Numbered from the stretch's first letter, positions 20,275-30,592 are shown. The stretch is DNA of 64,000 bases from Undaria pinnatifida (GCA_012845835.1 JABAKD010000013.1:15715232-15779231), one strand, 5' to 3'. Notes: generated by a model not told the origin, from the letters alone. Program-made: numbers and translations.

Positions 20275-20590
20275 ATACTCGCGCCCGTTGGGACTTTTTC
20301 TTGCGTAAAAAATGACTAGCGGAAAACGCGAGAGCGTGAGTTAGCAAATTCGATGGAAATCGACGAGCGAAACAAGCTGATAAAACGATGGGAACGCTGA
20401 AGCGTATAATGTGCGCCATAAAAATCTAGGCAAGCGCAGGGGGGGAGAAGGGAAAACACCTGAGACCACGGCTTGTGTGTTGTCGAGAAGGTCGCCTAGG
20501 GTAAAACCTCTTACGCTGTAGACTGGAAGTTGAGCTGGAAAGTAAAAGAAATTATCAATTCTGCCGTAAAGCAAAAAATATTATCTAGTT
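20275..20590 (+). mobile_element. SINE-A copy (head degraded)
   Basis: Has GTTGGGACTTTTTCTTGCG, GACTAGCGGAAAACGCGAG, GCGTGAGTTAGCAAATTCGA, GGGGGAGAAGGG, GAGACCACGGCTTG and GGGTAAAACCTCTTACGC in the SINE-A order. The tRNA-like head is reduced to a C-run and GAGGGCATACTCG. Confidence 0.75.
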
Positions 20591-20689
20591 TATTACTATT
20601 ACTATTAGTAGTACAATACGCCTATGCCGCCATCCGTCATGGACCAAAACTGCCGCCTCCTGGCGTATTTTCTCACCAGCCCCAAATTC

Positions 20690-20885
20690 ATTTTTCGGGA
20701 GTATTCGCGGGTTGGGTCGGGTCGGGTTAGGGTGAAGGTGACCCGACCCGACCCGACCCGTGAGATTTGAAAAGCTCCTGACCCGATCCGACCCGATCCG
20801 TCCAGTCTCGAACATTTCCTGCCCAGACCCGGCTCGACCCGTGAGATTTTGCAACTCCCATAAACCCTACCCGTGTCAACCCCTA
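20690..20885 (-). repeat. CCCGA/CGGGT repeat, possible hAT-like remnant
   Basis: Runs of CCCGACCCGACCCG surround GTGAGATTTGAAAAGC and TCTCGAACATTTCCTG. On the minus strand the right end begins TAGGGGTTGACACGGGTAGG, which resembles terminal sequence of non-autonomous hAT elements. No second terminus was found. Confidence 0.35.
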
Positions 20886-20959
20886 CATGACACGTTTAAC
20901 GGCTTTTAATAAGAAAATCAATTTTGACCTGAGCTCTTCTACATTGCTATTTTTTTCGC

Positions 20960-20961
20960 AG
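20960..20961 (+). other. splice acceptor upstream of the Mpv17-like start codon
   Basis: The run TATTTTTTTCGCAG ends here, 25 bp before the ATG. It implies an upstream exon, either 5' leader or additional coding sequence, which I could not locate. Confidence 0.5.
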
Positions 20962-20986
20962 GGATTCAACAAGAGGCAAACCCGCG

Positions 20987-23900
20987 ATGATGTCTTCAGC
21001 GGGGAACAACGACGAGGCTAGGCGAAACCGCGGTGGGACAATTAGAGAAAATACAGCTTGCGGCACATCCCTTTCGGCATGGGTAGCAGGGACGTATCGG
21101 TCTTCGCTACACGCGTCTTCTGTCAAGGGAGCTGTGGTCTGGGGCGACAGCAGTTCCGGTGGCGGCGGAGGGGGGAAAAACGGAACCGGTAACGGGTTAC
21201 CTGGGGGGAGTGAAATGGAAGGAGGGGATGGTGAACAGGGGGCGGTGGATGTGAATGCATACTTTGTCACGGATGGTGCTAAACCTCCTGCTCCCAAATC
21301 TCTAGCGGATTGTGGCGCTGTACCACCGAAGTGCTCGGGGTTCGGTCCGTGGGTGTGGTTGTCGGCGCTGTGGGGCTTGTACGCGGGCTGGTTGAAGCGG
21401 TCGCCGCTACTGACGAAGGCGATAACTTCGGGGGTGTTGGCTCTGGGAGGGGACACGGCGGCGCAGTGCTTTGAGTATCACGAGCAGGGGGGAACGGGAC
21501 CGTTTTTCAAGGTGTGTGTGTTCTTTCCGTCGGCACTTGTTTTGGTTGACCTCAGGTTGCATGCTTTTTCTCTGCGGAATTGTACGTGTTAGCATCTGAC
21601 TATATTTTTTGTGCTCGACGACTCAAATGCTTGTGAAATGCTTGTGGTGTTTTGGTAATCAAGACTTGATTCAGTGTATTGGGTGTATTGGGTGATATTG
21701 GATGATTTTGTATGTATGTATTGGACGCGTGCTACGATAGAGCTATTAAGGTACATCACGTTCTGGCTGAAACCGTTTTTTGAATGACGGGGCTGCTTAA
21801 CCTTCCTTGACCTTCCTTAACCTTTCTTGACCTATTAACCCAAAAACGTAGGAATATCAGTGGTTGTCTTGCAACTTGTTTCCTTGTATACCTATAGGTC
21901 ATGGGATGGATTGACCATCGGGGAGAATTCTTGTTTTTCTCCAAGTCAGTTTTTTGGTGAGTATTGAACTCCTGAAGTGATCAATGAGATTTACAAAAAA
22001 TAGCGGTGCGCGTCTACCGTCGCATGCGTCACGAGAAACATTACAGCAACGTCTCATACTACACTACACTGCTCATACTACACTGCTCATACTATACTAC
22101 ACTGCTCATACTACACTGCTCATACTACACTACACTGCTCATACTACACTGCTCATACTACACTGCTCATACTACACTGCTCATACTACACTGCTCATAC
22201 TACACTGCTCATACTACACTGCTCATACTACACTGCTCATACTACACTGCTCATACTACACTACTCAATACTAACAACACTACAGTAACGCCTCATACTA
22301 TTAATACACTACTCAATGCCACAAACACTACAGTAGCGCCTCATACTACACTACTCGATACTAAAAACATTGCAGTAACGCCTCATACTCTACCTTGTGT
22401 ACTCTACCTTTGAGCCGCACAACGAGCAACTACCTGGTAGCCGTGAAGTCCATAGTCAGACCATAGTCAGACCATAGTCCGACAATTCACATCCCTAGAA
22501 TTTCACCTTGAAGTGGAATACTTCGTACAATGTGCAGTGCAGCCACTATACACAGTAGCACAGTAGTACCTATATTTTTATTACATGTGTCCTGGTGCCC
22601 GATCGCTTGGGCATGCCTTGGCGTCTTGACACGCTCGTCAGTTTATGTTTCCTTTACTTGTTCGACATTAGGGTGGGTCGGTTACGCCGGCTGGTCTTGT
22701 AAGATGGGTGGGTGCCCTATAGATGCACAGCGGTAGTCACCGTGAAATAAAAATGAAGAGTACCGGAAGAAAGCCAATGCTTCGGTTTTTTTAAGAGTTT
22801 TTACGCGAGGACGAGCAGCTCAACACCGTACCACCCCACTCTGATGTTGTTCTCACATTAACTGTTCGCCACTATCTAGCCTTTGGTCACAGGACAGGCT
22901 CCAATATCTTTCAGTGGAAGAACACGTCAGGAAAACTCTCCCAGATGCTATTTATGGGGGAGCACAGCCAAACATCAGCAAGTCTAACCAAACATGATTT
23001 GTAATATTAGAGGGACATTATTAGTTTTGGGCGTACCGTGGGTACTTTTTCCTATGGAACCCCATGCATACTATTAATACTATATTAATAGTAGGTACCG
23101 CGTACAATCGCTTCACGCCGTGTGCCAACACCGCCGTGACTCCTCAGGATACCCGGCGACTGCTAGCGGTTGGGGTCGACAGCGTTTTCGTCACGGGTCC
23201 CGCCCTGCACACGCTCTACGAATTCTTGGAGCGCCTTGTTCCGACCAACACGGGTGGGTTCCTTCCCGCGGCATTCCATGTGCTGGTTGACACCTTCGTC
23301 TTCGATCCAATTTTCGTGGCTTCTTTCTTCTGCACCACGGGCCTCTTAGAGAGTCGGTCTCTTAAGGAAGACATATTGCCGGCATTAAGAAGGTGACGTC
23401 GACGTCATTGTTGTTATCAGTGGATGTTGTATACGAAGGATGATGTAGAGTCGGCGCCCGCGACGGTCAATTTCGTGAGTTCAAGACCCGCCGAGTGCAG
23501 ACATGTAGGAACTTTTTCTTGCATAAAAGTTGACTAGCGGAAAGCGCGAGGAGAGCGTTAGTTAGCGGATATTCGATGAAAGTCGACAAGCGTCAAAAGC
23601 TGATGAGTGGGAATACTAAACATTAAGCGTGATAAAAATGAAGGCACGTTTGCCGGGGCGGAGAAGGACGACACCTGTGATCACAGCTTGCCCAGAAGGT
23701 CGCTTGAGGGTAGAACCTCTTACGAGTTGAACTAGGGAAATAAACGTCATTATTAAAAATAGAAACAAAAAGTATAGACTACAAGTCCACTTATATGATA
23801 CAAGTAGGCGTCAGCTCGGCGCAAGTTTGATACATTTTACGAAGTAGATGTTTGGTTTACCCACGCAACGTGTGTTGCCAAAGTAGGTGTTTACTCAGTG

Positions 23901-24357
23901 TTTGCTCACAAGTTTTTTTCAGCGTGTTGTGATATGTTACAGACCACCCACGGTGGGGGTTAGGGTTAGGGTTAGCGCTAGGGGTATCCCTAGCTGGGCC
24001 AACTTGTAAACAGTACCCGGTGCTGGTTCCCGCTGTCGCAAGCTAACACAACAAACCTCAACCCTACCCCGCCCCGCCCCGGCCCGCCCCATGTCCCCTC
24101 TAATACTCATGTCGTGTCGACCTTGTAAAAACAACAGAGAAATCTGGCCAGCCGTTAGGGGATCGTGGGCGGTCTCCCTGGCTTTCTGTCCTATCCAGTA
24201 CGCGACCTTCCGATATCTGCCCCTGGAGCTCCGAGTGCTGTCCGTGAACGTTTGCGATGTTGTGTGGACGTCTGTCGTGAGTTACTTTAGCCACAAGGGT
24301 ACCCCCATCACTACCGAGAGGACTCGCAGCAGCAATGCACTGGGGAGCTCCCAATAG
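20987..24357 (+). CDS. Mpv17/PMP22-family membrane protein, three exons
   Basis: My exon model is 20987-21511, 23148-23392 and 24138-24357 (stop TAG), 990 nt for 329 residues. The junctions keep frame: donor CAAG|GTGTGT phase 0, acceptor CTCAG|GAT, donor AAG|GTGACG phase 2, acceptor AACAG|AGAA. The first roughly 125 residues are a Gly/Ser-rich extension, possibly a targeting region. The family domain then begins with WGLYAGWLKRSPLLTKAIT and GDTAAQC. It continues with the GP-x-x-H motif in FVTGPALHTLYEFLERL, and ends with EIWPAVRGSWAVSLAFCPIQ, FRYLPLELRVLSVNVCDVVW and SYFSHKG. These are the hallmark positions of the Mpv17/PMP22 family, four-span proteins of inner mitochondrial or peroxisomal membranes thought to act as channels. 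Substrate and organelle cannot be read from sequence. It may continue upstream, because an acceptor precedes the ATG. Confidence 0.85.
22058..22268 (+). repeat. 14-bp minisatellite in Mpv17-like intron 1
   Basis: About 14 units of CATACTACACTGCT, with a few partial ones at the left. Looser ATACTA-type relatives continue to about 22390. Confidence 0.9.
22845..22935 (-). mobile_element. truncated LINE 3' end in Mpv17-like intron 1
   Basis: GTTGTTCTCACATTAACTG and GGTCACAGGACAGGCTCCA match the complement of the LINE terminus at 45060-45135. The (AAC)n tail is reduced to two units. Confidence 0.6.
23455..23745 (+). mobile_element. SINE-A copy in Mpv17-like intron 2
   Basis: It starts in the tRNA-like T-arm (TTTCGTGAGTTCAAGACCCG) and carries AACTTTTTCTTGCATAAAAG, GCGGAAAGCGCGAG, GCGTGATAAAAATGAAGGCA, CACCTGTGATCACAGCTTG and GAGGGTAGAACCTCTTACGA. 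The 5' part of the head is missing. It is in the gene's own orientation. Confidence 0.8.
23957..23975 (+). repeat. telomere-like tract in Mpv17-like intron 2
   Basis: GGGTTAGGGTTAGGGTTAG, three units. Confidence 0.85.
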
Positions 24358-24384
24358 TTCGTCGGTACGTGCTATTACTAGCCC

Positions 24385-24510
24385 AATAGTTCATTCTTCC
24401 GGCACTATTGAGGGCACCGGCACTATCAGGGACAGGCTTGCCAGTCGTGCCAAGCGATTTCACGGGCACTATACGGGAAATAGGCGCTAATCTCCCGCCA
24501 CGTTTGGGAG
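24385..24510 (-). repeat. ATAGTGC dispersed element, copy 2
   Basis: On the minus strand it reads TTAGCGCCTATTTCCCGTAT, AGTGCCCGTGAAATCGCTTG and GATAGTGCCGGTGCC, parallel to 8405-8505. Confidence 0.55.
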
Positions 24511-24739
24511 CTTGAGCTAGTTGGTGGAGGCGATGCAGGAGGCGGGCACAGATGAAGGATACCGTAGACGTATTCAACTAGCCACGTACCACAGGGGTAT
24601 AATGTTTTTAGTACGACACTATTAGTAGCACTTTTATGCCGAAGTCGGTGCGTGCTACGATCGGGTTCTATTAATATTAATACTATTAATAGTAACAGTA
24701 CCGCTTTTGGGCAAAAATATTTGTGAGTGGTTGGGCTCC

Positions 24740-25004
24740 TGCACCGCTGTGTTCGTATCATTGGGCATTTTATCGTGCAATGGTTGGATACGTTTTGCCA
24801 GGGAGTTCAATTGTCATTATTGGCGTTCCTTGTGAGCTCTTGAGATCTTGAGATGCAAACGGGAAGGTCCATGGCCGATGTCATGTCACTTCCCCGTGCG
24901 ATAGCGAACGATCTATTGCATTGTGGACAAACGCACTCCGAGCCCACGAGGGGAAGTTCTCGGTGCTGATACCACCGGGCCTGCGAGTCGCGCGAGTCGG
25001 TGCA
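24740..25004 (+). repeat. 5' LTR
   Basis: Starts TGCACCG and ends CGGTGCA, a 7-bp terminal inverted repeat. Shares GAGCTCTTGAGATCTTGAGA, GGGAAGGTCCATGGCCGATG and TGGACAAACGCACTCCGAGC with the 3' LTR. Confidence 0.9.
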
Positions 25005-25019
25005 ATTAACTCAATTGAT

Positions 25020-26065
25020 ATGGGTAAGTTCTGCTTACTGCCCCAAACGTGACCAATTTGCTTTTCGGAGGCCGGAAAGCACTGTTTTGCGTGCTGGTGT
25101 GGGACACGAGCCGAAAGCAATGGAAGACCCTGCAGCAGCAAGAGGAGCACGAGCGCAGGGCGCTGACGGAGTCCATTCTGCAAGCTGGGTCAACCCGAGA
25201 GGTGGAGGCCGAGCCGGCGGCCTGCTGAAGCCGGAAATCAAGGTGACGATGATCGGGGGAGATAGGCCGCCTAGGTTGGGTGGTGATGTTGTTACCTTCG
25301 AAGATATGCGTGAATTTCTTGTTGCCGCCTGACTCGGAGTTCGAGCAGCAGATGCATATCACAAACCAAGATGGAAGAGACCGGGTACTCGCGAGGAGGC
25401 GAGAGCTGGTAGATTCGGCGACCCAAATGAAGGTGGCTGATGAGTTCTATGATGGCAAGCCCTGGTTTGCTGGCGTTGATATGCAGCAGACGAGTGATGA
25501 GGATTTTTGCCGCCAGATATTCCGTGTGCTGAAAATGGATGCGAGCGTGCGGGTAGATAGCAGGGTGTTCATGCAAAAACGTGCCCTGCGGAATACCTTG
25601 CTGATAGCGGGCTCACGGAGGTGGTGAGGCCCGGCGGTCGGCAGTACACGCTAAAAGCGTGGCAAGGTGCTGGTGGAGGCAATAGCGGCGGGAATCGAGC
25701 CACTCGAGTTTCTCCGCAAGGTTGAAAAAAAGATGCGTTTCGATCTCGTAACGCTTGACCCTGACGCGTTGTTCAGCATAATTGCCAAGCAGCAACGGGA
25801 TCAGGCCGTAATTGAGGCCGACAATGCTGTACGCCGGCAAACAGCAAAGCGGCGTGACGTTAGGTCGGTGGCTGTTGAGGGGACCAAGCCACAGGGAAGT
25901 ACTGCTGACGGGCACGACTCACGCGAGAAGGCTGCCGGTGTGAAAGCAGAGCGGAACCGTCGATATGACAACAAGGAGTGCTTTTTGTGTGGGAAGCAAG
26001 GTCACAAACAGCGGGACTACCCCCAAAGCCAGCAGGGCAAGGCGGGGAAAGGCGTCCATGGCTAG
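25020..26065 (+). pseudogene. gag region of the LTR element, frameshifted
   Basis: Three frames must be joined: about 25090-25332, 25300-25627 and 25667-26065. They give a capsid-like helical stretch (ADEFYDGKPWFAG, DEDFCRQIFRVLKMDASV, IEPLEFLRKVEKKMRFDL) and a basic region. A knuckle follows at about 25979-26020, reading CFLCGKQGHKQRDY, in which the fourth zinc ligand (Cys) is a Tyr. The frameshifts and the lost ligand make a working Gag unlikely from this copy. Confidence 0.7.
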
Positions 26066-26460
26066 ACTCACGGCTAGACCCCTGTACAGCAGCAGCAGTT
26101 CCCAAGCGGTCCCGCTCAGTATACCCGGAGCAAGACAGCCGGGATGGCCCCTGCGACTGCCACCCCTCGAGCTAGTGCGTACAAGACCGCCTCAAAGGCG
26201 GTGGTTACGGAGACCGAACCTGCTGCGCCTGAACCATCTAGGCGGAATGGCGACGACTACGTGTACATTCGCTTGCCGCGGGAAAGGATGGCGCCAGTGG
26301 ATTATGGGCTCACCGAGACGGTGCAGCACCAGGTGTCTCAGAGCGCTGGGCCACAGAATGCAGCGCCAGTTGCTCACTCCGTTTCGGTGCAGCTGCCGGC
26401 ACCCGCGTTGCAGCAGTCATGTGGTGATACCAGCATCATTCATGCGCGCGTGTTTCGGTC

Positions 26461-26736
26461 TTGCAGCCGGGTGGAAGTGGTGATGCGAGCGTGGATACGG
26501 TGGAGACCGAACCGCGCTTGGAGGCCCTGATGCAGCATGTCGCAGGGCGTCTCGCGGTTCCCGGTGCTTCCGGGGCTGCTGAGGCTAAGGTGCTGATGGA
26601 TTCTGGTTCAGGCATTACAGCGATATCGGAGGAGCTGGTAGAGGCCCTGCAGGGACAGCCGGGGATGACGCAAACCGCGTTGACGCAGGCGTTTGTTGGG
26701 CATGCGCGTGTGGTGACGTCGTTGGGCCAGGAGTGA
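26461..26736 (+). CDS. retropepsin-like protease of the LTR element
   Basis: Aspartic protease that would cut the element's polyprotein. The frame has VLMDSGSGITAISEELVEAL, with the catalytic Asp codon at 26599-26601 in a DSGS box. Retropepsins act as dimers, so one Asp per chain is normal. The frame begins with another non-gag segment and ends at TGA 26734-26736. The next segment lies in a different frame, so the reading is broken here too. Confidence 0.7.
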   Translation: MQPGGSGDASVDTVETEPRLEALMQHVAGRLAVPGASGAAEAKVLMDSGSGITAISEELVEALQGQPGMTQTALTQAFVGHARVVTSLGQE

Positions 26737-26806
26737 TATTGAGACGCAGTTGTGTCCGCTCCAGTAGTCAACGATCGAAACACCATGGGGATCAGTCCGA
26801 TTTACC

Positions 26807-27345
26807 GTGTGCCGTTTTATTGTGCCCAATGGGGAGGGCGATGTGGTTATCATCGGGCAGAAGACGCTGAGGGAGAAACTCGGCATCGACGTCATGGCGC
26901 AGCTCAAGGCCTCTGTACTGAAGGCACAAGGGCGTCAAGATGGTGCTGGGATGGAGCTTACAGCTCGTTCTGTGGGCGAGCCCAACGATGGTGCTGTGCT
27001 GCGAGTGGCTATGGCTGTCACAGCGTTCGTGCCGGGCGGTGACGCGCCAGGCGACGTGGACGATGAGGTCGCGCTGACGCTGCCGTCTCAACGACCCACG
27101 ATATTCCAGGATTCCGAGGTGGAAATGCGGGATCGTGTGGGCGTGTTGGAGACGGCTGTCGATAACGCTGTTGACCATAGCTCCCCGCCGGAATGTGCCA
27201 AGATGCTGCGATATATCGCTTTTCGCACGCACCTTGACGTGTTATGTCGGGCGTTGTCGGGTGACCCACATGCACGCAAGAAGCCTGGGGCGGTCCGGTT
27301 TCATTCAGGGGCAAGGTTGGTGCGGGCGAAGCCTCCACCTGAACG
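26807..27345 (+). pseudogene. post-protease linker region, truncated before the polymerase
   Basis: The stretch GDVVIIGQKTLREKLGIDVM to LDVLCRALSGDP is the region that in Ty3-type polyproteins joins protease to reverse transcriptase. It stops at RLVRAKPP (about 27335), where the polymerase should begin. No reverse-transcriptase box follows in any frame. The deletion junction is therefore placed at about 27330-27345. Confidence 0.6.
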
Positions 27346-27393
27346 TAATCGCCTGCGGTGGAGTGCGGCAGAGGCGTGCCCCGACTGCCGCTC

Positions 27394-27540
27394 GGTAGTG
27401 ACGACAAGTTTGTCGTCAAGGTGGCCTGGGAGGGGCCGGAGAAGGCGGAGAGCACCTGGGAGCCGGTGTTGCGCGTGTTTGATGGCGCGACGGCCGTGCC
27501 GCGAAAAGAGCTCAAGGCGCTGCGGCTGAAGATGGATTAG
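27394..27540 (+). CDS. chromodomain at the end of the LTR element polyprotein
   Basis: The frame 27358-27540 reads DKFVVKVAWEGPEKAESTWE and then PVLRVFDGA, ending MD-stop (TAG). The W-x-G and STWEP words with flanking aromatic residues are typical of the chromodomain that chromoviruses carry at the C-terminus of integrase to choose a chromatin target. The integrase itself is absent. Confidence 0.75.
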   Translation, partial: GSDDKFVVKVAWEGPEKAESTWEPVLRVFDGATAVPRKELKALRLKMD

Positions 27541-28024
27541 AAGCGAGGACTCGTACAGCGGTATGGGCTGCGTTTTGATCATATTTGGGTTTGGGGGGGA
27601 TCCCGATTTTTGAACTGCTGATTTTCGGTTTGATCGAAATGTTGAATTTCGATTTTTTTTCTGACTTGGAATTTCTGCGCCGGGCGCTGATAGCACCTGA
27701 CGCAGCCACAGCTGGCGGTTCATCGCCGAGGCTGTGTGTGGACAGAGCATGTCCGTGGTTGATGCTTCCGTTTTACAGGGGTGGCTATTGTGCTGGAATA
27801 CACATTCCTCATGTGGTCTGGGTTTCGGCAAGTTGCATGCGCAATTGGAGGTGTGATGCGTGGTGCGTGGTTTGCTTGAAGATGCATTGGTGATGACGCG
27901 GCTGCTGAACAACTAATTGTTGTTCACGGTCAGTAAACGTGGTAGAACTTAGGTCGTGGGGAAACTGACCGGGATGTGTTGGATTTGACGACATTATGAA
28001 AGGTTATTTTGGTAGTTTAACATA

Positions 28025-28290
28025 TGTACCGCGCTGTGGTCGTACTATTGGGCATTTTACCGTACAATGGTTGGATACATTTTGTCAGGGACTTGAATTG
28101 TCGCTACTGGCGTTTCTTGTGAGCTCTTGAGATCTTGAGATACGAACGGGAAGGTCCATGGCCGATGTCATGTCACTTCCCCGTACTATAACGAACGATC
28201 TATTGCGTTGTGGACAAACGCACTCCGAGCCCACGAGGGAAAGTCCTCGGAGCTGATACCACCGGGCCCACGGTCGCGCGAGTCGGTGCA
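28025..28290 (+). repeat. 3' LTR
   Basis: Starts TGTACCG, ends CGGTGCA, followed by GCTCC. It differs from the 5' LTR by scattered substitutions, so the insertion is not recent. Confidence 0.9.
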
Positions 28291-28450
28291 GCTCCTCTAT
28301 CAATCGTCAACTAGACAATCTAACCAATTGCCCAATATCGTGTTGCTACACTTAAAACACTATTAATATTAATATCATTTGGGTTGTACTTTACGATATT
28401 TTACCGTTTGTTGTATACCAAAAAAACACAACGAATACCGGTAGTACATA

Positions 28451-28500
28451 GTCGCCCCGGTGGTCTAGTCTATTAATAATGGTTACTCTAGAGTGCTCGT
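28451..28500 (+). repeat. isolated tRNA-like SINE head
   Basis: GTCGCCCCGGTGGTCTAGTC matches the A-box part of the SINE-B head. The rest is replaced by TATTAATA-type sequence. Confidence 0.45.
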
Positions 28501-28639
28501 ACTATTGATGGAGTTGGTTCTGGAGTTCGTACATGTAATGTGGGTCGGACTTTTGCGTTATCTGAAAAATGAAAGGAATCAGTCAACTACCTGCTAAGAT
28601 CATGAGAGCACTTTCCGCAGTACAATAGCAGCGTGAGTC

Positions 28640-28855
28640 AGGTCCAATTATAGTCGCAAATCAATGCGAGTCGACGAAGGAAGAAAGGGTTAGTGTCTCG
28701 TCGCGATAAAAATGAAGGCGCGTACCGTAGTGGGGAGGGGGGAGAAGAGCCTGCTCAGTGACCCCGGAGCTGAGTTACGTCTACGTAGTAGGGAGGGAGA
28801 AAGAGAAAGGAAAAGTGCGAAGATAGTATTAGATAGGATGAGCAAAAAAAGGAAG
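28640..28855 (+). mobile_element. SINE-B copy (body)
   Basis: ATGCGAGTCGACGAAGGAAG, CGCGATAAAAATGAAGGCGC, GTGGGGAGGGGGGAGAAG, CAGTGACCCCGGAGCTGAGT and GTAGGGAGGGAG follow the SINE-B order. Confidence 0.75.
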
Positions 28856-28861
28856 TAAAAG

Positions 28862-28980
28862 TACCTAATAATGGTACCTACCAGGTAATATTGCAGTTCC
28901 TAATAGTACCGACTATTGCCTACTAGCGCCTAATAGGAGTTAATATTGCTATTAATAGTACTATTAATAGTACCTAATAA
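28862..28980 (+). repeat. TAATAGTACC palindrome-rich tract
   Basis: Repeated TACCTAATA, CTATTAATAGT and a TACCAGGTA (28879). Confidence 0.6.
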
Positions 28981-28982
28981 GA

Positions 28983-29274
28983 CCGGTCGCCCCGGTGGCG
29001 TATCAGGTTATCGTCGAGCCTGGTATAGGTCAGTTTCGTGAGTTCGAGCCCCGCCGAGTGCATATTCGTATAAATTCGTTGGGACTTTTTCTTGTGCACA
29101 AATTGACTTGTGGAAAGCGCGAGAGCGTGAGTTAGCAACACTCGATGAAAAACCGACGAGCAGTGGGACTGCTGAACCCTATGCGCGATAAAAATTGAAG
29201 GCAAGAACCGGGCGGGAGAAGGGTCGACACCTGTGACCACGGCTTGTCCAGAAGCTGGAAAGTAAAAGTGTGAG

Positions 29275-29306
<32 letters not shown>
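28983..29306 (+). mobile_element. SINE-A, full length with tRNA head and poly-A
   Basis: The best full copy. The head GCCCCGGTGGCGTATCAGG (A box) to GTGAGTTCGAGCCCCGCC (B box) is tRNA-like. The body has GACTTTTTCTTGTGCACAA and GGAAAGCGCGAGAGCGTGAG, the core is CACCTGTGACCACGGCTTG, and the 3' end is an A-run of about 30 bases. Pol III transcription from the internal boxes is expected for this class. Confidence 0.85.
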
Positions 29307-29308
<2 letters not shown>

Positions 29309-29369
29309 CTATTATACCTATCTATGCCGTGGATAGGATCATTACGTCCAACTTTCGTTTCTCTCGAAT

Positions 29370-29487
29370 AGTGGTACAGTACAAGTACAGTACTTGTACA
29401 GTACGAGTACAGTACAAGTACTACCGTACAAGTACAGTGTAGTAAGTACAGTACAAGCACTACAGTACAAGTACAGTATGTGGGGTC
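29370..29487 (+). repeat. GTACAGTACAAGTAC palindromic tract
   Basis: Overlapping GTACAAGTACAGTAC words in both orientations. Confidence 0.8.
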
Positions 29488-29579
29488 AGAAACGGCAGGT
29501 GATGTAGTGAGACGATGTTTTTGGTTGGATAATCGCGTGATACGCGTGAGTTCATATGCATGTTTCAACAGCAGTAAAA

Positions 29580-30340
29580 GGTAGTGTTATTAATAGTACT
29601 CGTCAGTCGTATTAATAGTGCATTCCTGAGTCATTTTTGGTGTGGTGTAGTGTGGTGTGGTGTAGGGTGGGGTGGGGTGGGGTGGTGACCTTTCGGGGTT
29701 TGTGGTTTTGGGTTGGACGGTGGTATTTCATGTTATACATGGGTGAACTTGCTTATCTCTTCAGCAGCAAATTGTTGCGGATTATTCGGCAATTTTTTTC
29801 GTTATGGTTTGTCATGGTTTTTATTTCTGGGATACGATATTAATAGTGGTATCATGTGAGTGAGTCCGCCTAGGTCTAGTCTAGACCATCAACGTCACTT
29901 TTTCAAATGTTGTCCGGTGATTTTTTGGTATGTACTCAAAGTTTTTTTTTGTTTTTTTGGTGGACGGGCCTGTTATATAGCCCAGTACGCGTATCCGTTC
30001 TATTGGCATCCTTTATTGCAAAGATTTGTCGGGTGATTATTTTGTGTGTTGTTTGTTTTTGGCTGGGTGGTTGTAGGTTTGACATGATGAGTGATATTGC
30101 ATTCCAGGTTCCTGGGACACGTTCAGCAGCGATATTATTCAGAGTTAGTTGTGTCTGACTTTTGTTTTCGTTTTGATGTTTTGCTGTTCCGATGAAGTAT
30201 GCATGTAGTCTATGCAGATTCGAACCTAAGCTAAGCCAAGCTAAGCTAAGCTAAGCTAAGCTATTATAATGCGCTTCTCATCCCGTGGGGCCAGGTGTTG
30301 TTATGCTGCCTGCGCCTTTTTTTAACGCAGTTTACGGATT
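29580..30340. other. no gene supported
   Basis: T/G-rich sequence. A run of AAGCTAAGCTAAGCTAAGCT lies at about 30230-30262. Hydrophobic frames here are typical of T-rich DNA. Confidence 0.35.
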
Positions 30341-30409
30341 ACACTGCATATATGACTGATTCTGCGATAGCCCCCCCCAAAACCGGCGGTTTTCTTTAAC
30401 GAACGTTTC

Positions 30410-30592
30410 ATGGCTGCTAGACCCGAGGAAGGGTGCTATGAAAACAGAATCCTCAATCATTTTTATGCTTGCAAAAGTCTATCGAATGATTACGTCGGAG
30501 CTACATGGGGCACCGTATTTCAGGAGATACGGCCGGGAGTTGGTTTCATAACCGGCGATTTCGTTAAAGAAAAGTTGGGGCGGCTACTGTAG
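30410..30592 (+). CDS. unrecognised small open reading frame, 60 residues
   Basis: From ATG 30410 the frame reads MAARPEEGCYENRILNHFYA and later GATWGTVFQEIRPGVGFITG, ending RLL-stop. The composition is protein-like, with no low complexity. TTTAACGCAGT-type words lie on both sides (about 30320 and 30630). I recognise no domain and see no splice or promoter evidence. Confidence 0.2.
   Translation: MAARPEEGCYENRILNHFYACKSLSNDYVGATWGTVFQEIRPGVGFITGDFVKEKLGRLL

Larger units (their letters stand above)
24735..28295 (+). mobile_element. non-autonomous chromodomain Ty3-type LTR retrotransposon
   Basis: LTRs at 24740-25004 and 28025-28290 start TG and end CA. The 5-bp target duplication GCTCC lies at 24735-24739 and 28291-28295. 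Inside are, in order, a broken gag with a zinc-knuckle-like motif, an aspartic protease, a short linker domain and a chromodomain. There is no trace of reverse transcriptase, RNase H or integrase between about 27330 and 27390. At 3.55 kb the element is well short of a full chromovirus. It would need a helper element to move. Confidence 0.85.
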
